A stretch of DNA of 64,000 nt, taken from positions 21,272,934 to 21,336,933 of the forward strand of contig NC_063151.1 of NCBI RefSeq assembly GCF_020921035.1, read 5' to 3'. Shown in pieces: positions 23,670 through 36,239 of the stretch; position 1 is the first letter of the stretch, and each line of letters opens with the position of its first letter. The notes under the pieces were generated by a model that did no database searches, was not told where the DNA came from, and worked only from the letters and a program-made list of their open reading frames with translations. The DNA comes from Rhodamnia argentea (taxonomy: Eukaryota; Streptophyta; Magnoliopsida; Myrtales; Myrtaceae). A program made the translations under genes and the position numbers.

Positions 23670-25200
23670 ACCTATTTCTGTTGTTTTGCCAGACGATGTT
23701 CAACGGGGCGGCCAAATCTCCACCATATTGCTTAATGCTTGGGGTCATTTCAACTTCATGTGGAAACTACATATTACATTGCCTTTTTAATATTTTATAA
23801 CGTCGCATGGGCTGACCCTCGGTGATTTAGGCTTCTCTCGTGCAGTAATTAAGGCTTCCTTGGATCAAGAGAGTTCTCGAGAGAGAAGGAATGCTTTTGT
23901 ATCGTATTTCTTGGATCCCCTTTCTCTTGGACGATCTAGATTTGATCTAAAGACTCAGATTGCGTCTCCCATCTTCTTAATCACCGACAATTACCATCTC
24001 ACCTGCCCCTGAGAATATTCTAAAAAGTAGTAGAGACCCTAGAGGAAAACCCTAGAGGCCACGACACATGAATGCTATCCGAACCATCTGTATTAACATT
24101 AAACCAACCACTAGGAGCCTTGAAGGTGCTTTAGCAGTATCATGGCGATCTCCCCAGTTGCTGATCCCTGCATCCCCACTTCCCACAAGAAATTCAGCTG
24201 CTAATTCCAAATTGATGGGAAGGCAAATCTCAATAAGTGCAAGCATGATGCGATGGCCATGGAACATTTCGCAGCACACCTAAGGAAGCCTTATCAATTA
24301 ATCCGTGGCTTGGTCCAGATCAGATTAAAGGGAAGTGCCAACAGGCACGAGGCCTGCTGGGGGTCGGCTTCCAGGGGTGATTTCCAAGTTCAAAACTAGG
24401 AGTAGGCCCAAAAATTTTAAAAAAGCAGGGAAGCAAACTGATAGCCGAAAGAGCACCAACGTGATGGATGGACAAGCAAAAGTTTCCCTACCTGTCAGGA
24501 GCAAAGAGCAATTGGAGTACGTGAAGCGAGGCATGACCATAAGTAGAATCCACAGAATAATTTCATTGCAGGCCGGACAGTTCGTATTCTGATTGTCCTC
24601 CAATCTCCAAATCAAAATCGCGCTTGCCGGCAGAGGATTCTTAAAGTGGAGAAGATCATGTTGTAGCTGATAGTCAGACCAAGAGGAAATGAAAGATTCT
24701 ACCCCCAGAACCTGTTAATCCCCTGCACTTACATGAGGTATCAACAAGCCCTTGAGCAATACCGTCAGCAAGACCCATTCCCAGCACTAAGTGACTTTTC
24801 TTCGCACGGAGTTTGGGTTGGCATGGTTTTCTCATCTAGTGCTAGTAACATACTCAAAGCATATTGCCAAAGCCCTTGTGAGCATATACAGCATTCGAAG
24901 CTACATCTTCAACATAGATGGGATAAAGAGTTTTCTTAGAAAACCATTGATCTATTTGACACTTCCGCCTTGAAAAGAACCAGAGAATGCAATTTGAAGC
25001 ATAAATCAGCTGAGTTCTCCTCCGAATCTGAAGAAACCAATGCTATCAACATACCGGTCTGCAAACAGTTCGTACATCTAGTCAAGTTCGAAACTGAAAC
25101 ATCATTCCCAAACCCCACACTCCGGAAGTGTCAAATGAGACCAAATCCCACTAGGAATAACACAAGTTGAAACATAAAACTGTTCGTAAAACCGTTAAGC
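23670..25200. other. Unassigned stretch between annexin and DUF4057 gene
   Basis: Frames at 24335-24592 (+) and 24052-24279 or 24325-24615 (-) are open but show no domain I can name. The high-quality base composition around 24060-24300 suggests an old exon or a UTR rather than repeat DNA. The convergent annexin and DUF4057 genes should both terminate here. Confidence 0.35.
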
Positions 25201-25210
25201 CTAAGCTTGG

Positions 25211-27742
25211 TTAAACCAACGCAATGCTACTCTCGCCGCCTGGAGGCTTGCGGACGCCACCAAAGTAGTCTCTAGACTCTGCCTTTCCATCAGCAAATAT
25301 GTCGTTGCCGCTAATCTCTCTCATTTTAGCCGAACTCAGTGATCTCTCTGCAGATGTTGGAGGTGCATCACCTTTGAAGACGTTGTTTCCAGAGAGCTCG
25401 GAGAATTTCTTGTCATAGATTTTCTTGGCAGTTTTCATCCCAGGTTCCTCATTGGAGATAATACTGCTCTGACCTCCAGCAGGCTGATAAAGTCAGAGAA
25501 ACTAGTGAGGCTATTGAACTCCATTGCTGAAAAAAATAAAAGTGAAGAAACTATAACAGAACAGCATGCTAATGTAAACATAGATTTTGCTCACATTAGA
25601 GACTTTAACAGAAGTCCGGACATGACGCGGTGCAGGTTCTCCCATGTCTTGATTCGTGTCCAATGCCCGTGCAGCCAATGGCCTTGGCAAAATTTCTGGA
25701 GGAGGAGCAAAAATATCATGTCCACTCAATTCTTTGCACTTGGCATCAGATATTTGCTTATTCAACTTCATGTCAGCCTCACTTTCCAATGTTCCGCTCA
25801 GTTCTCGCTGCTTTGCAACCTCAGGAAGAGTGGTAGGCTTTTTGGGAGAAATGCTTTCTTCTTCAGCAAACGAGATGTGACTGATGCCAGCAAGGGCTTG
25901 CTAGTAATATCAACCACCGAAAGAGCTCACATCATCATGGACTCAACACCAATTTAACAGGTCAAAAACAATCAGCATTGTAAAACATACCTGGTACATC
26001 CTTATTCCTGTTTTGTTGTTTGAAGCAGGGTTAGCACTTCCAGGTTCTAATGAATCATCCTCTCCATTGGCAGCAAAAATCCCACTACCGCTGATTTCTT
26101 TCAACTTGTAGCCAGAACAAGGTTTCCTGGAAGATTGCAAAAGCACTATTCTTTGAAGGAGAAGACAAGGACAAAGCCACAATAAGCAGTATCAAAGTGC
26201 AAAGGCATTGTGAAAGCTTATGGAACTCTTTTGATAAGGAGGATATAAAAAGGTGGCACGTGTGTGTGCCCGTGAGCAAACATGCGTGCTCGTGTTCGTG
26301 GGTGCACGTGTATTTGTTGTCAAATATCTGTCCCCATTCTGTATGTGTACGAAAATAGATAGATAGATAGATAGATAGATAGCCAAGTAACTGGCTTTTT
26401 AGACAGACATGTTTGCGGGTGCATGCATTTGTAATTGTATGTATAATGACTTTTCTGTATGTGCATGTTTATACATGGATTTACGCTTCCCCCAATCTAG
26501 CAACAAAACAGTTGTCTTTTTTGCAGCACTTGAGAAAGATGTTGACCATGCATTAAGTGCGACTTACCAATGCTGAGCAAAATGCCGTCTCCTCTCTATG
26601 AATGGACTAAGAACAACCAAGTTTTACATGGACTAGAGCTTTTACATATCACAATAAGATCTTTCACAAAGCGTAAATCAAGAGGACATCAAAACGCAGC
26701 TTACATCAGCCAAGCACCTATTACAGTTGTATCTAGACCGGAGTTGGGTAGATTGTGAACGGGATGATCAGATCGGCATATTCATGATCACAGAAGCTCA
26801 GCAGACATTGAAGGAGCCCCCCATGATAGCCGCCAAAGAAATGTTCACTTCTCGAATCTAGACATCTAACAAACTCACTCTTTCCATCTAATTACCATCA
26901 TTTGAAGAGCCATTCAATAGAACAGGAGTGACTGAACTATCTCAACTAGACATCAGGGCTTGCGACAGGATCAATCTCAAGAAACCAACCAGACTTCTAA
27001 GGCCAAGGAGAGTGATCAAGCTCAACCTACCGAGGCATCTGACATTCTAAGATCCGCCCATTTGACCAAGATTACTCCGTCAACAGCCACCGAGAAAAAA
27101 TTACCCTTTTTTGGTAAATTAAATGGAGGTGATAAAGATTGTTACGTTGGAAATGAAGTTTCTGTCCTCATTTCCCGCAGATCGATCACTGCACATCCAC
27201 ACTGAACCTATCTTATACAATCCGACCATAATTTCCGAAGAAAGAAAATCTAAAGAAGTGGAGAAATGAAGAATCCGGACAAACAGCTAAAACGGCGGAG
27301 AAAAATCAAATTGCCACAACGACCCAATCAGCCAAATGAATCATTGCATTTAAGGGACAAAAAAAAAAACACAAAACATCATAAAAATAAAAAAAGGAGA
27401 GCAGATCTAACCTTTTGTTCAAATTCTCAGCTTCCTCATCAGTCACTTGACCTCCAAACACCACCTTGCTGATCCCATCCGAAGGCTAATCATCATCCCC
27501 CAGAACAACCCATCAAAGGAAAGCCAAAGAAAAAATGGAGAAGCATACCCATCGCATCGAATAGAAACTAAAATGAAAGATCAAGAACGAATCAAGTAAA
27601 CGTGTACCTGGTGAGAGCGAGCATTGGAGCGAGAAGAAGCCGAACCGTGCGCGACCAAATCGTGGGGAGGAGGAGTCTCCGACCATGTGAGCAGATCTGA
27701 AGTCGAAGTGTGAGGCTTCCTCACTGGCGTGCTTCTCTCCAT
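25211..27742 (-). CDS. DUF4057 plant protein with repeated E-[IL]-S-G motifs
   Basis: Five exons on the minus strand (27742-27608, 27485-27412, 26126-25991, 25900-25595, 25483-25211), all with GT-AG borders, encode 307 residues. The start MERSTPVRKPHTSTSDLLTW and the end GGVRKPPGGESSIALV are hallmarks of the plant DUF4057 family (Arabidopsis At1g35780 and At4g39860 type, recalled from memory). The molecular role is not established. The core E-[IL]-S-G occurs five times, starting at E80, E148, E172, E246 and E273. Four of these extend to K-x-x-E-[IL]-S-G-x-x-[IV]-F. The rest is hydrophilic with no membrane segment, suggesting a mostly disordered protein. The 1.3-kb intron between exons 2 and 3 holds an (ATAG)n microsatellite. 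A long leader with CT and GCT repeats precedes the start. Confidence 0.88.
26354..26382. repeat. (ATAG)n microsatellite
   Basis: About seven copies of ATAG lie inside the large intron of the DUF4057 gene, just after a GTG/CGTG-rich stretch (26250-26320). It is likely to vary in length. Confidence 0.85.
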
Positions 27743-28120
27743 TTTTTTTTCCCAACAGCAAACAAGAGCAGAAGAAGAAAAAAAAAAGAAACCCAAGAAA
27801 GAAGTCACGCCAAACAAAACCTTTCACGGATAAGAAAAAAGAAGGAAACGTCCAAACAGTGGCGATGGGTTATTTCTCTGGCAATGGCAAGAACCTGGAG
27901 CTTCTCCCGGGCAACAGAGAAGAAGAGAGGAAGAGATAGAAAAGCAGAGGGGAAGGGATGGGGAGGAGCGTGAAATGACGGGGTTGACCTCGAGATCTCG
28001 AGGATTCGTGTGACGGGGTTCCCTTGCTTTGCCTTTGAGTCTGAGTTTGAGCTGGATTATAAGAGAAGAAGATAGGGAAGTGAACAAAATGTATATTGGA
28101 GTAGCAGCTACTCTTCTTCC

Positions 28121-28225
28121 CCTCTCTCTCTCTCTTCTTTCGCCCTCTCTCTCTCTCTCTCTGCTGATGATGCTGCTGCTGCTGCTTTTTTATAAGCAAA
28201 GATAAAGGATTTGAATTGAATGCGT

Positions 28226-28262
<37 letters not shown>
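28121..28262. repeat. CT, GCT and GA microsatellites in a 5' leader
   Basis: (CT)n runs at about 28121-28162, a GCT/ATG run at 28162-28185 and (GA)n at 28228-28262 flank a TATA-like box. They lie upstream of the DUF4057 start codon on the minus strand. Such GA/CT tracts are common in plant core promoters and leaders. Confidence 0.8.
28186..28194 (-). promoter_or_regulatory. TATA-like box of the DUF4057 gene
   Basis: On the minus strand the sequence reads TATAAAAAA, about 445 bp before the ATG at 27742. It would give a long leader containing GCA and GA repeats. This is inferred from sequence and position only. Confidence 0.4.
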
Positions 28263-28263
<1 letters not shown>

Positions 28264-28499
28264 ATTGTATTAACGGATAAATTTTATTTGATGATCTGAT
28301 TCTGATCTGGGTATTCTCTCTGTATATCTCCATTTTTTTTTCAAACTTCGGTAGAAGAAGAAAGAGGGGGTTTGCGCAACAAACAAATCAAAGATACGAA
28401 TTTGAAATTTGGAACCGCCCCCCTCCTCCTCTACCATGGCCGCTGTTTTGATGTGCCCAGCATGTGCAAAGCCCACCAAAATCAGACATGAAATTATTG

Positions 28500-29740
28500 C
28501 ACCACTAATTTTGGCTTTTGCCAGAAGGGTAATTTAGAGCCTACTGTTGCTCTCTGGTTCAACTATAATCGCATTGTGAGCTCTGAATTTGGTATGTTTA
28601 GATATATATGGACTTGCAGACTCACAACTTCGGTTCTAAGGTTTTCGTGTATCGAGCGATTGGATGCTTTCCCATTGCTTAGATGATCGGCTTCTCCACG
28701 TTTGTGGCGACGCACGATATTATAAGTCGGACTCGAAAGAACGTGGGATTAAAAAGTTGAAATCAAGAGAAACTTGCAAGTATGATTTGTCGAGCAACCC
28801 ACCAATTCAACGCGGTGTACTTGTGGTCGTAAAACTTATTTTAATGCGTTAACATTACAGCATTAAGATTCTAGGCGTTGTATGAGGAGAACCTAGAGAT
28901 ACTTATAAGAAAATTCATGACATTTATCATTACAACTCTCCGTCGTCTTGAACCAATCACGTACGCTCGCCGGCCATTGGATGACCGAACATGTCGTAGT
29001 ATACTCTGTAATCATAAATTGAGGAATAGAATTGGATTCTCTCTACATCTTTTCTTCTTTTCCATTTTTGCAGTCTTTTTTTCCTCATTAACGAGAAAAT
29101 GTTATCTCATTTGGAAAAAGAAAATGGTTTGATCTCATAAACCCGGATGGTGCTTTGATGTAGCGGAACATGGGCCTAATTTTTTAAAGCCCAGGGTCGG
29201 TGTGTCTCTTGACTAGCCCACCGGTTCGAAGCTGGTTCAGATGGGCCGGGCCAAAGCATGGGCCACATAGGTAGAAGCCCAAGTGTGGATGGGTCGGCCC
29301 GAGGTCGGCTTCACAGTTGGCTAAACTAATGGGAGCGAGCAATTGAGGACAACGCAAAGTGAGCAGGAACTTACCGAAACAGCCAAGAAGATTATTAAGT
29401 GATAGAACAAAGCTAGGTATACTAGGGCAAGTATTGGTAGTTTCGTTTTACAAATCGAAACTGCAAATGCTCGTTAGGCGATAAATATGATCCGCTAATT
29501 TGCATATTCACTATCACTACAGACTTCTAATCTGTCGTATTACTTAATAAATGCATAGTAAGTCGATCTGAGCTCAAGTAACATTACTCTATGACTTCAA
29601 ATTGTCAAGTGGGCCAGACAACTGCCTAAATTTGTTGGGACACTAACGTTACTTTTTTGGGTGGACGGACATTCGGGCCGTTTCTTACTTAAAAAAAACT
29701 CGTCGACCCCAGTCGGGGAAGCCAAGCAGAACATTATTCA
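28500..29740. other. Intergenic spacer
   Basis: I see no gene or clear element here. This is the shared upstream region of the divergent DUF4057 (-) and methyltransferase (+) genes, so it should contain both promoters. A GGCCC-rich stretch lies at 29160-29320. Confidence 0.45.
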
Positions 29741-29806
29741 ATGTCCTGCGTGACTTCCTCTGTACCTCGTTACCTCAGTAGGGATAGAGAGCGAGAGACG
29801 AGAGTT

Positions 29807-32606
29807 ATGGCGACGGTCAACGGCAGCAACTTCATCACCGTGGCTCGGCCGAGTCAACTCGGTTCCCGGAGGCGTTTCGCTTCGGCCTCCGTGCCCAGCT
29901 CCTCGATCTTCAATGACCGCGTTCGTGCTGCGAAAGTGAGAGCCGCCGTTCAGACGGCGACGCAGGTGCGATGCTCCATCTCTCTCTTCTTTGCTTTGCG
30001 GTTTTCGTACGTCGTGTTTCAGTCCAAAGATACGTCAGATCGTGAGCAGCGTACGAGCAATTTCAAAAAGAAAATGAAATGAAATGAAATGACGAGAGCA
30101 AAAACATTGCTTCTGAGGTGGAGATCAAGTTTCTATCGGATTTCGTGTCCCTCAGTTTGATCATTTATATCATGTCTAGAAGCCGAGGTGATCCGAATCG
30201 CGGTACTGTCAAAAATATGCAATTTGATCCGTTTTGGTTACGGAATTGTGTGATCTGAAGTATTTAGTGCTCCCCCTGATGCATTGTCTGGCATTCTGCT
30301 TCAGTAGTGAAGGTCGTCAATTATTTTCAAGTGGAAAGGCGAGTGAGGAGTCTGAAAGGTAGAGCGCAAGACCTCATCCTTTGATATCATACGTATGTTG
30401 AAGATTCGGGGATGTATAAATAATCTTGCGAGGCATTGATAAACAAAAATTCGCCTAGTCGCTTAAAATAGTCGACTCTGATTCCAACATATCTACGAGG
30501 ATCAACAGATTCCAACACTTTGCAGCTAGAAAATCGGCTCCTAGTTTGATTTAGCAATCTGCTTGTGTTGCAGGATCCTATTGCAGTCGACAAGGAGGTT
30601 ACCTCCAAGAAGAGCATTTTAGCTTGCCCGATATGTTACAACCCTCTAACGCATGCGGGTCCAGCATTATCCATGTAAGTCCGTTAATTCCTCAGTTACG
30701 TGAAAGCTACAAGGGGCATTGACATTTTCATTAGTCAGAAAGATCTTAAGCTCTCAGTTTGGATTAATTCGACTCAGCTCCGTCATCGTATGACTTCATT
30801 GTTTCTGCAGGGATACTGTGTCTGAGTCTACTTTGCTATGTAGCACCTGTAAGAAGACTTATTTTGGCAACAAAACTCATCTCGAGCTTACGGCCTCGAG
30901 TGGAGCCAAGGAATATACCGAAGCCATGGCCCCGACGACAGAATTTTTCAGGTTTGTGGGATTTGTTCTTTTTCAGCAGGTATAACATTCGCGTTCTCAT
31001 GTATTGCCAGTTCTGTTGTGCCCTCAATGATTTCCTTCTTGGTTGAGGATGAATGTAGTGAGATGTTTATATGCCTAAAGAGCAGTGGTCGTATATCATA
31101 TTGATCGTTTCAGGTTACCACTGATCTCATATATCTATGAGAGGGGCTGGCGTCAAGGCTTTTCTGCAATGGGAGGATGGCCTGGTCCAGAAAAGGAGGT
31201 TAATCACAATCCCCTATTTCATGATTCCCTTGTCATTGCATTTCAAAAAAAATGAAAAGCAACAAGTTTTCGGGTAGAATTTAATCTATATCTCATCTCA
31301 GTCCACTAAAATGCACTTAATTATGAGTTAAGACAAATAACTTAGCCTTCTGATTTCAATTGTCTAGCTCAATGCAAATGTCTCTCTTTCTAATAGGGAA
31401 AACAGAGTGAACTGTCTTGCTGCTGCTGATTATAGCTCAATTTATTCGAATTCTTCTTGAAGAATACAAGTGAATTGTTTCATTTAGTTGGAATCTCTTT
31501 TTCTGCACTTGCTTATCAACTTAAAGACTTTGATTGCAGTTTGAGTTGATTAAAGGGTATCTTGGGCCCGTCTTAGGTGGGAATATCATTGATGCTAGTT
31601 GCGGTAGTGGTCCATTTACCAGGCTCTTCGCCAAGAGTGGGCTGTTTTCCCTTGTTGTCGCACTTGACTACTCAGAAAACATGCTCCGGGAATGCTATGA
31701 ATTCATTAGGCGGGAGGAGAACTTCCCTAAGGAGTGAGGCTTTGACCCTTATCTCATATAGTTTGGCGGTTGCTACTTCATCTAATTTAGGCGCAATAAG
31801 AAGAAATGTAGAAGGAATTGTGTACTCATCAAGCTCTCTAATATTGTATTTGGCTAAATCTTTCAATTTTCTTTAGGGACTTGATTCTTGTTAGAGCTGA
31901 TATTTCAAGACTCCCTTTTGTTTCGAGTTCTGTCGATGCTGTGCATGCCGGTGCTGCTGTTCATTGTTGGTCTTCTCCTTCATCAGCTGTAAGGATTTTC
32001 GAGTTCTTCTAACCCTGCTTTTTCTCTGTTGTACGAGCAACACATCATTCATTTGGACACTTGAGACTCTTTCACCAACAGAAAGCAGACAATATGTTAT
32101 ACTAATTCTCTGACTTTCACTAGCATATGATGTCCCATAATACCCTTTTGGTGTTGTAGGTTGCTGAAATAAGTCGAGTTCTACGACCTGGTGGAGTATT
32201 CATTGCGACTACCATGATCTATGATGGTCCTTTTGCTCTCAACCCTTTCCTGAAACCTATGCAAAGGGTATGTCAATTGAGCAAGTACTTTATATATCTC
32301 TATTCTGATACACCATGTTGTGATACACACTATATGGGAAAGATGGTTGTCTATCTCCAATTCTTGTTCTGGTTAAGATGTTTTTCTCCTCGAGTGATGC
32401 TACCGAACTCTGCAAGAGTAAGATAAGATTCACACCTGATATTGGAGATCTGTATGGAAATGTAGAATATGTTCCGGATGTCTGGAAGCCAGATTTTTCT
32501 ATCAGAACAAGAACTAGAAGATCTCTGCAAAACATGTGGACTGGAAGATTTTAAATGTACCAGGAATCGGCGTTTCGTGATGATATCCGCTACAAAACCC
32601 AGCTGA
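29807..32606 (+). CDS. Chloroplast-type SAM-dependent methyltransferase (At1g78140/At2g41040 type)
   Basis: Eight exons (29807-29965, 30574-30674, 30811-30951, 31114-31198, 31540-31733, 31877-31988, 32160-32267, 32466-32606) join in frame to 346 residues. The first 50 residues are rich in Ser, Arg and Ala and poor in acids, as in a plastid transit peptide. Next come two CxxC pairs (C71/C74 and C97/C100), probably a small zinc-binding module. A class I methyltransferase fold follows, with motif I IIDASCGSGPF (178-188), LDYSENML, the motif VDAVHAGAAVHCW and the post-motif RVLRPGGVFIATT. The C terminus SEQELEDLCKTCGL is typical of this family of uncharacterised plant methyltransferases, reported from plastoglobules. 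The substrate is unknown. An in-frame ATG at 29741 would add 22 residues; I prefer 29807 because it starts the transit-like segment. Confidence 0.92.
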
Positions 32607-35204
32607 AGTCAATGGTCTCTTCAGCGCTGATGTTCACCATCAATTTGCTTCAAGAAAAGTGCATTTGAGTGTTGTTTTGTTGTCTCTCTTGTTGGAGACC
32701 ATGACACCCCGCCTTTGTGCGGTAACAGGCATGTAATGCAAATAGCCTTTCCATTAACAATCTCTAGTAGACTTGCCTCTTGGAATTATTTTTGGGTCTA
32801 GTACCCTATTCCTTATTGTGCTTTGTCCCATATACTTTCTTTAAATTTAAAATTCCAGCTCTTAGTCTTATTGTTTTTTCTTTTTTTCGAATTTACACTA
32901 GTAAGAGCTTCTTAAACGTTTTGAACCGCCATCTAAAAGTCCATTTCTTCCTAATTGCCATCTAAAACTTATAAGCATGCTCATTTTCCCTGTTTAGAAT
33001 CTTAAAACTTTTCAATTGACTCATAGGATGATAGAATTGATGAACAAATTTTAATTTTCTAAAGATTATATTTTTCTCTGTAGTTCTATTGAGGGAACCC
33101 ATCGCTAGTTTGGGGGTTATTTGTGATGAGACATGCACATGGGAAACCCGATACGAGGCTGAATCATTCATTGGTGGGTCTACAAAGTTCCCAACATGTA
33201 TGAACTAGAAAGAAATGAATAGTTTTAAGAGATGCTCTTACTGGGGCCGACTGCAATATTCCACTTCCATTTTAGTTTTTCAGATGACTCCTCATTCTCT
33301 GAATTTTGTTAGTTTGGAAGTCCACACTGACAATTCTGTCATTTGCAACGTACCTTTTACGAATGCTAAAGTTGCACTCATATAGAACAGAAATTTGGCG
33401 GCAGCATCTGAATTGATTCTGGATCTTGGCGACAGATGCTTACCGATGGATGGAGAACTTAGATAGCTGAGATATATTCAGTAAATAAAGATTGTTCTAC
33501 GTTCAAAGTGCTCTTGATAGAGCAATCGCAAGCGATTCAACCTTAATCATGCGAGGTGAATCGTCCCGAGGGCGAAGGCTCGAATGCTGTTGTGTCGCAT
33601 TGCTATGGTCGAAGCCTAACTTGGGCAAGTAGTTGAATCTCTCCTGTTTGCTGTTCCAGGTAAAGAAGCAACTCATCGCAAATTGTCATTTTTTAGTCCT
33701 GAGAGGCCCCATACTGGCCTCTGTCAGTTCCCCTTCTTACAAGCACAAACACCGTTTGTTAGGTCAAGTCTAGTGTAAATGTTCTAGTTCTAGAGCTGCT
33801 ACTATGCCTATGACATAACAGACCATGATCAGTAGGAAGCTACTGGTGCAAAAAAAAACGAGGTTTGATAGGTTCGAGTTTGGCAGGACTAACTGGAAGG
33901 AAAGTCATACGGTTGCTCTATACAGTATTTATGCCCTTGACGTTTTTGGTATGTCCTGGGAAGATATTGGTACAGTAGAGTCTCCGATTGGATAATTGCT
34001 ATGGTACGGAACGGTTAAGGGCTTTGGAGGATACTGAATCCTTGATTTTATATAAATCAACGTGTGGAAACATGTCCAAACCCAAAACTTATATTACCAA
34101 TTGAACGACACATTACACGAGGAACGTAACGCGATAGCCACAAATTATATTTCGCCTTGCGTTATCGAGAGTCCTTTGCTTCAATCACAGTGCAACAGGG
34201 AGAGCTTCTTTTCTTATTCTCTATGTTTTTCTCATGAAGCAGGAACTGACAAAGGGGAGGAGAAACGACCTTGTAAACGTGACTTTTTCACGTTCAAAAA
34301 CATCCAATGTTTGTGAGGGGTGTGCAGCCTACGTGGGCAGATTACGGTACTTCCCGTACATCCCATAAAATCCAATAGACTTAAACTTTTGAATGAAATC
34401 GAGCGCATCTAGATATGTTGACGGTCGAACTTAGGTCTCTCGGTGATCTCCGTAGATGAGCTTCTGCAGCATGAAATCCTCAATTCTAAGAAAAAGTGAC
34501 TGCCACATGTTCGTTGTTTTAACGTTGGTCCATCCTGGTCTCTAACTTTTTTCCCCTCTACAGTCACTGGAAAAGCGAGCTTTGCCCCCTCAAGCCATGC
34601 TGTGTCCAGTTTGTTTCTCTTGCAGAATGTCCAAATGGAAAGAACAAATCCAACCATCCTGATGTTCCTGATATGCGAGACGAAAAAGTGGCAACGGTGC
34701 CGCACGGCAACATCAGTCGAGCATATCAGGCATGGATTCCTCAGGAAATTCAAAATGCCAGAACTCTTCCATGCTCAAATTATCTTTGTGATGGTACAAA
34801 TAACAATCCTCTGTTCGCGTTCCACCGGTTTGTCTATTCGACTAAAGCATATTCCTAACTCTCTTTCTTTGTGCATAAGACTCGGGGCTTTACTAAGTAA
34901 AGGACCCCATTGTCAAAATGTTACAGAATATGCAGAAGATGTTGGAGAATCAAACAATCGAAGCAACGCAATCTTTATATAGGTCAATGAGTACAATCCA
35001 AGATTTACACTGATGCTGATAGGATACCAGGAAGCTGTACAGTTGCAATCAATGTTAAACCGTGGACGAAAACGACAATACTTCTCGAGATTGGTATTAG
35101 CAGTCATCTGTCCCTTGGAAAGACAGAATATCTGGAGAAGCAAAGCACAAGAAAGCAAAAAAAGGACGACGGAAACAAAACAGAAAACCATATAGCTGCC
35201 AACA
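32607..35204. other. Intergenic spacer without recognisable gene
   Basis: This AT-rich stretch has scattered short frames and no domain. The 3' ends of the methyltransferase (+) and the 14-1-1-like gene (-) converge on it. No transposon termini were recognised. Confidence 0.45.
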
Positions 35205-36239
35205 TCAACTCTTGGAACTTCGACTTCTCAAATGTGCGTCTCTGTGTCCGCCGGATACCCAAGTTTCCTTTGCGATATCGGTTGAGATATTATAGTAATC
35301 TGCATCGTATCTCATCATGAAGCACTCTTTCTGCTTCCTCTCCTCCTCTTCTTCCCTCTTTGCCTCGTCGATTAGCAACTTCAAGTTCTTCTTAGTCTCT
35401 ATTTCTCTATCCGCGTCTTGCTCATGTTCTTGTTCTTCTCTTTCAACCAGCCAGGCCTTGGCCGGAGCAGACCGACACCGCATAAGCAGCAGAGCATTTG
35501 GCGGAGGAGCAACAGGTGCATCAAAACACCCATCATCCCAAGACCTTCCTTTCTCTTTCCTGTCGTGTTTGGACAAGTCTTTGATCTTGGTATTGCCCTC
35601 CTGTAACAACGTAAACCATTTAGAGAATGCGGTCCTTGAAGTCTCGCTGCTATCATTTCTGTCTGTCGCCGCGCGGTCGTCGTCATGGTCACGGCATTCG
35701 TCGTCTTCATCAACTTCCTCATCACTAGTGATCTGTGCATCAGGAAAAGAGCCAAAACATCGAAATTTAAACTTTATGTTCCTCAAACATGTCAAGAACT
35801 GCATTATGTCCTTGTTGAAGCCAAGCGCCTCCCCCCACGTTGGCCTCTTCTTACGCTTGTCATCGTTGTGAATCCTTTCGATCTCTGCCATCACCGACTG
35901 CCAGCTCTTGCAAGCTCCAGTCTTGGTCCTGACCTTGATCTGCCCGGCGCATGTGACTTTCGGGGAGGTCGGCTCAGACGTCACCGGGCCAATTTGCTTG
36001 GTTTTGACCCACAAGACAGGGCTTGCTTGGGCACCTTTGCTGAAAGACTTGGACCGGCAATGGCGGTGCCGCAGCAGCTGGTGTTGGTGGTGGGAATGGG
36101 GGTGGAGTTTGCTGGGTTCCGAGGGTCTTGCCGGGCTACTAACCGGCTTCGGCATCAGCTGTAAGTGGGCCCTAGGAGGGAAGCACACTAGGAAATCCGT
36201 TGAAGGAGCTCCTAGTTTGATTGCTTCTCTTCTTCTCAT
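35205..36239 (-). CDS. Plant-specific intronless protein, syringolide-induced 14-1-1-like
   Basis: A single exon of 344 codons. The conserved signature is VTSEPTSPKVTCAGQIKVR (86-104) with CKSWQSVMAEIERIHN (110-125), then WGEALGFNKDIMQFLTCLR (135-153) and FRCFGSFP (159-166). As I recall, this layout is shared with soybean syringolide-induced protein 14-1-1 and Arabidopsis relatives of unknown function. An acidic Asp/Glu tract follows (173-190). The C-terminal third has a Glu/Lys-rich helix likely to be a coiled coil (about 263-305). A His-rich segment sits near residue 48-60. There is no signal peptide or membrane span. The start MRRREAIKLG lies in the family's usual context; the frame is clean. 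Confidence 0.85.
   Translation of the reverse strand: MRRREAIKLGAPSTDFLVCFPPRAHLQLMPKPVSSPARPSEPSKLHPHSHHQHQLLRHRHCRSKSFSKGAQASPVLWVKTKQIGPVTSEPTSPKVTCAGQIKVRTKTGACKSWQSVMAEIERIHNDDKRKKRPTWGEALGFNKDIMQFLTCLRNIKFKFRCFGSFPDAQITSDEEVDEDDECRDHDDDRAATDRNDSSETSRTAFSKWFTLLQEGNTKIKDLSKHDRKEKGRSWDDGCFDAPVAPPPNALLLMRCRSAPAKAWLVEREEQEHEQDADREIETKKNLKLLIDEAKREEEEERKQKECFMMRYDADYYNISTDIAKETWVSGGHRDAHLRSRSSKS

Noticed and set aside
35317-35871. 184-codon plus-strand frame with Ser-rich sequence
   Set aside because: Antisense to the Glu/Asp- and Lys-rich 14-1-1-like gene; GAG/GAA codons read backwards give CTC/TTC and Ser runs.
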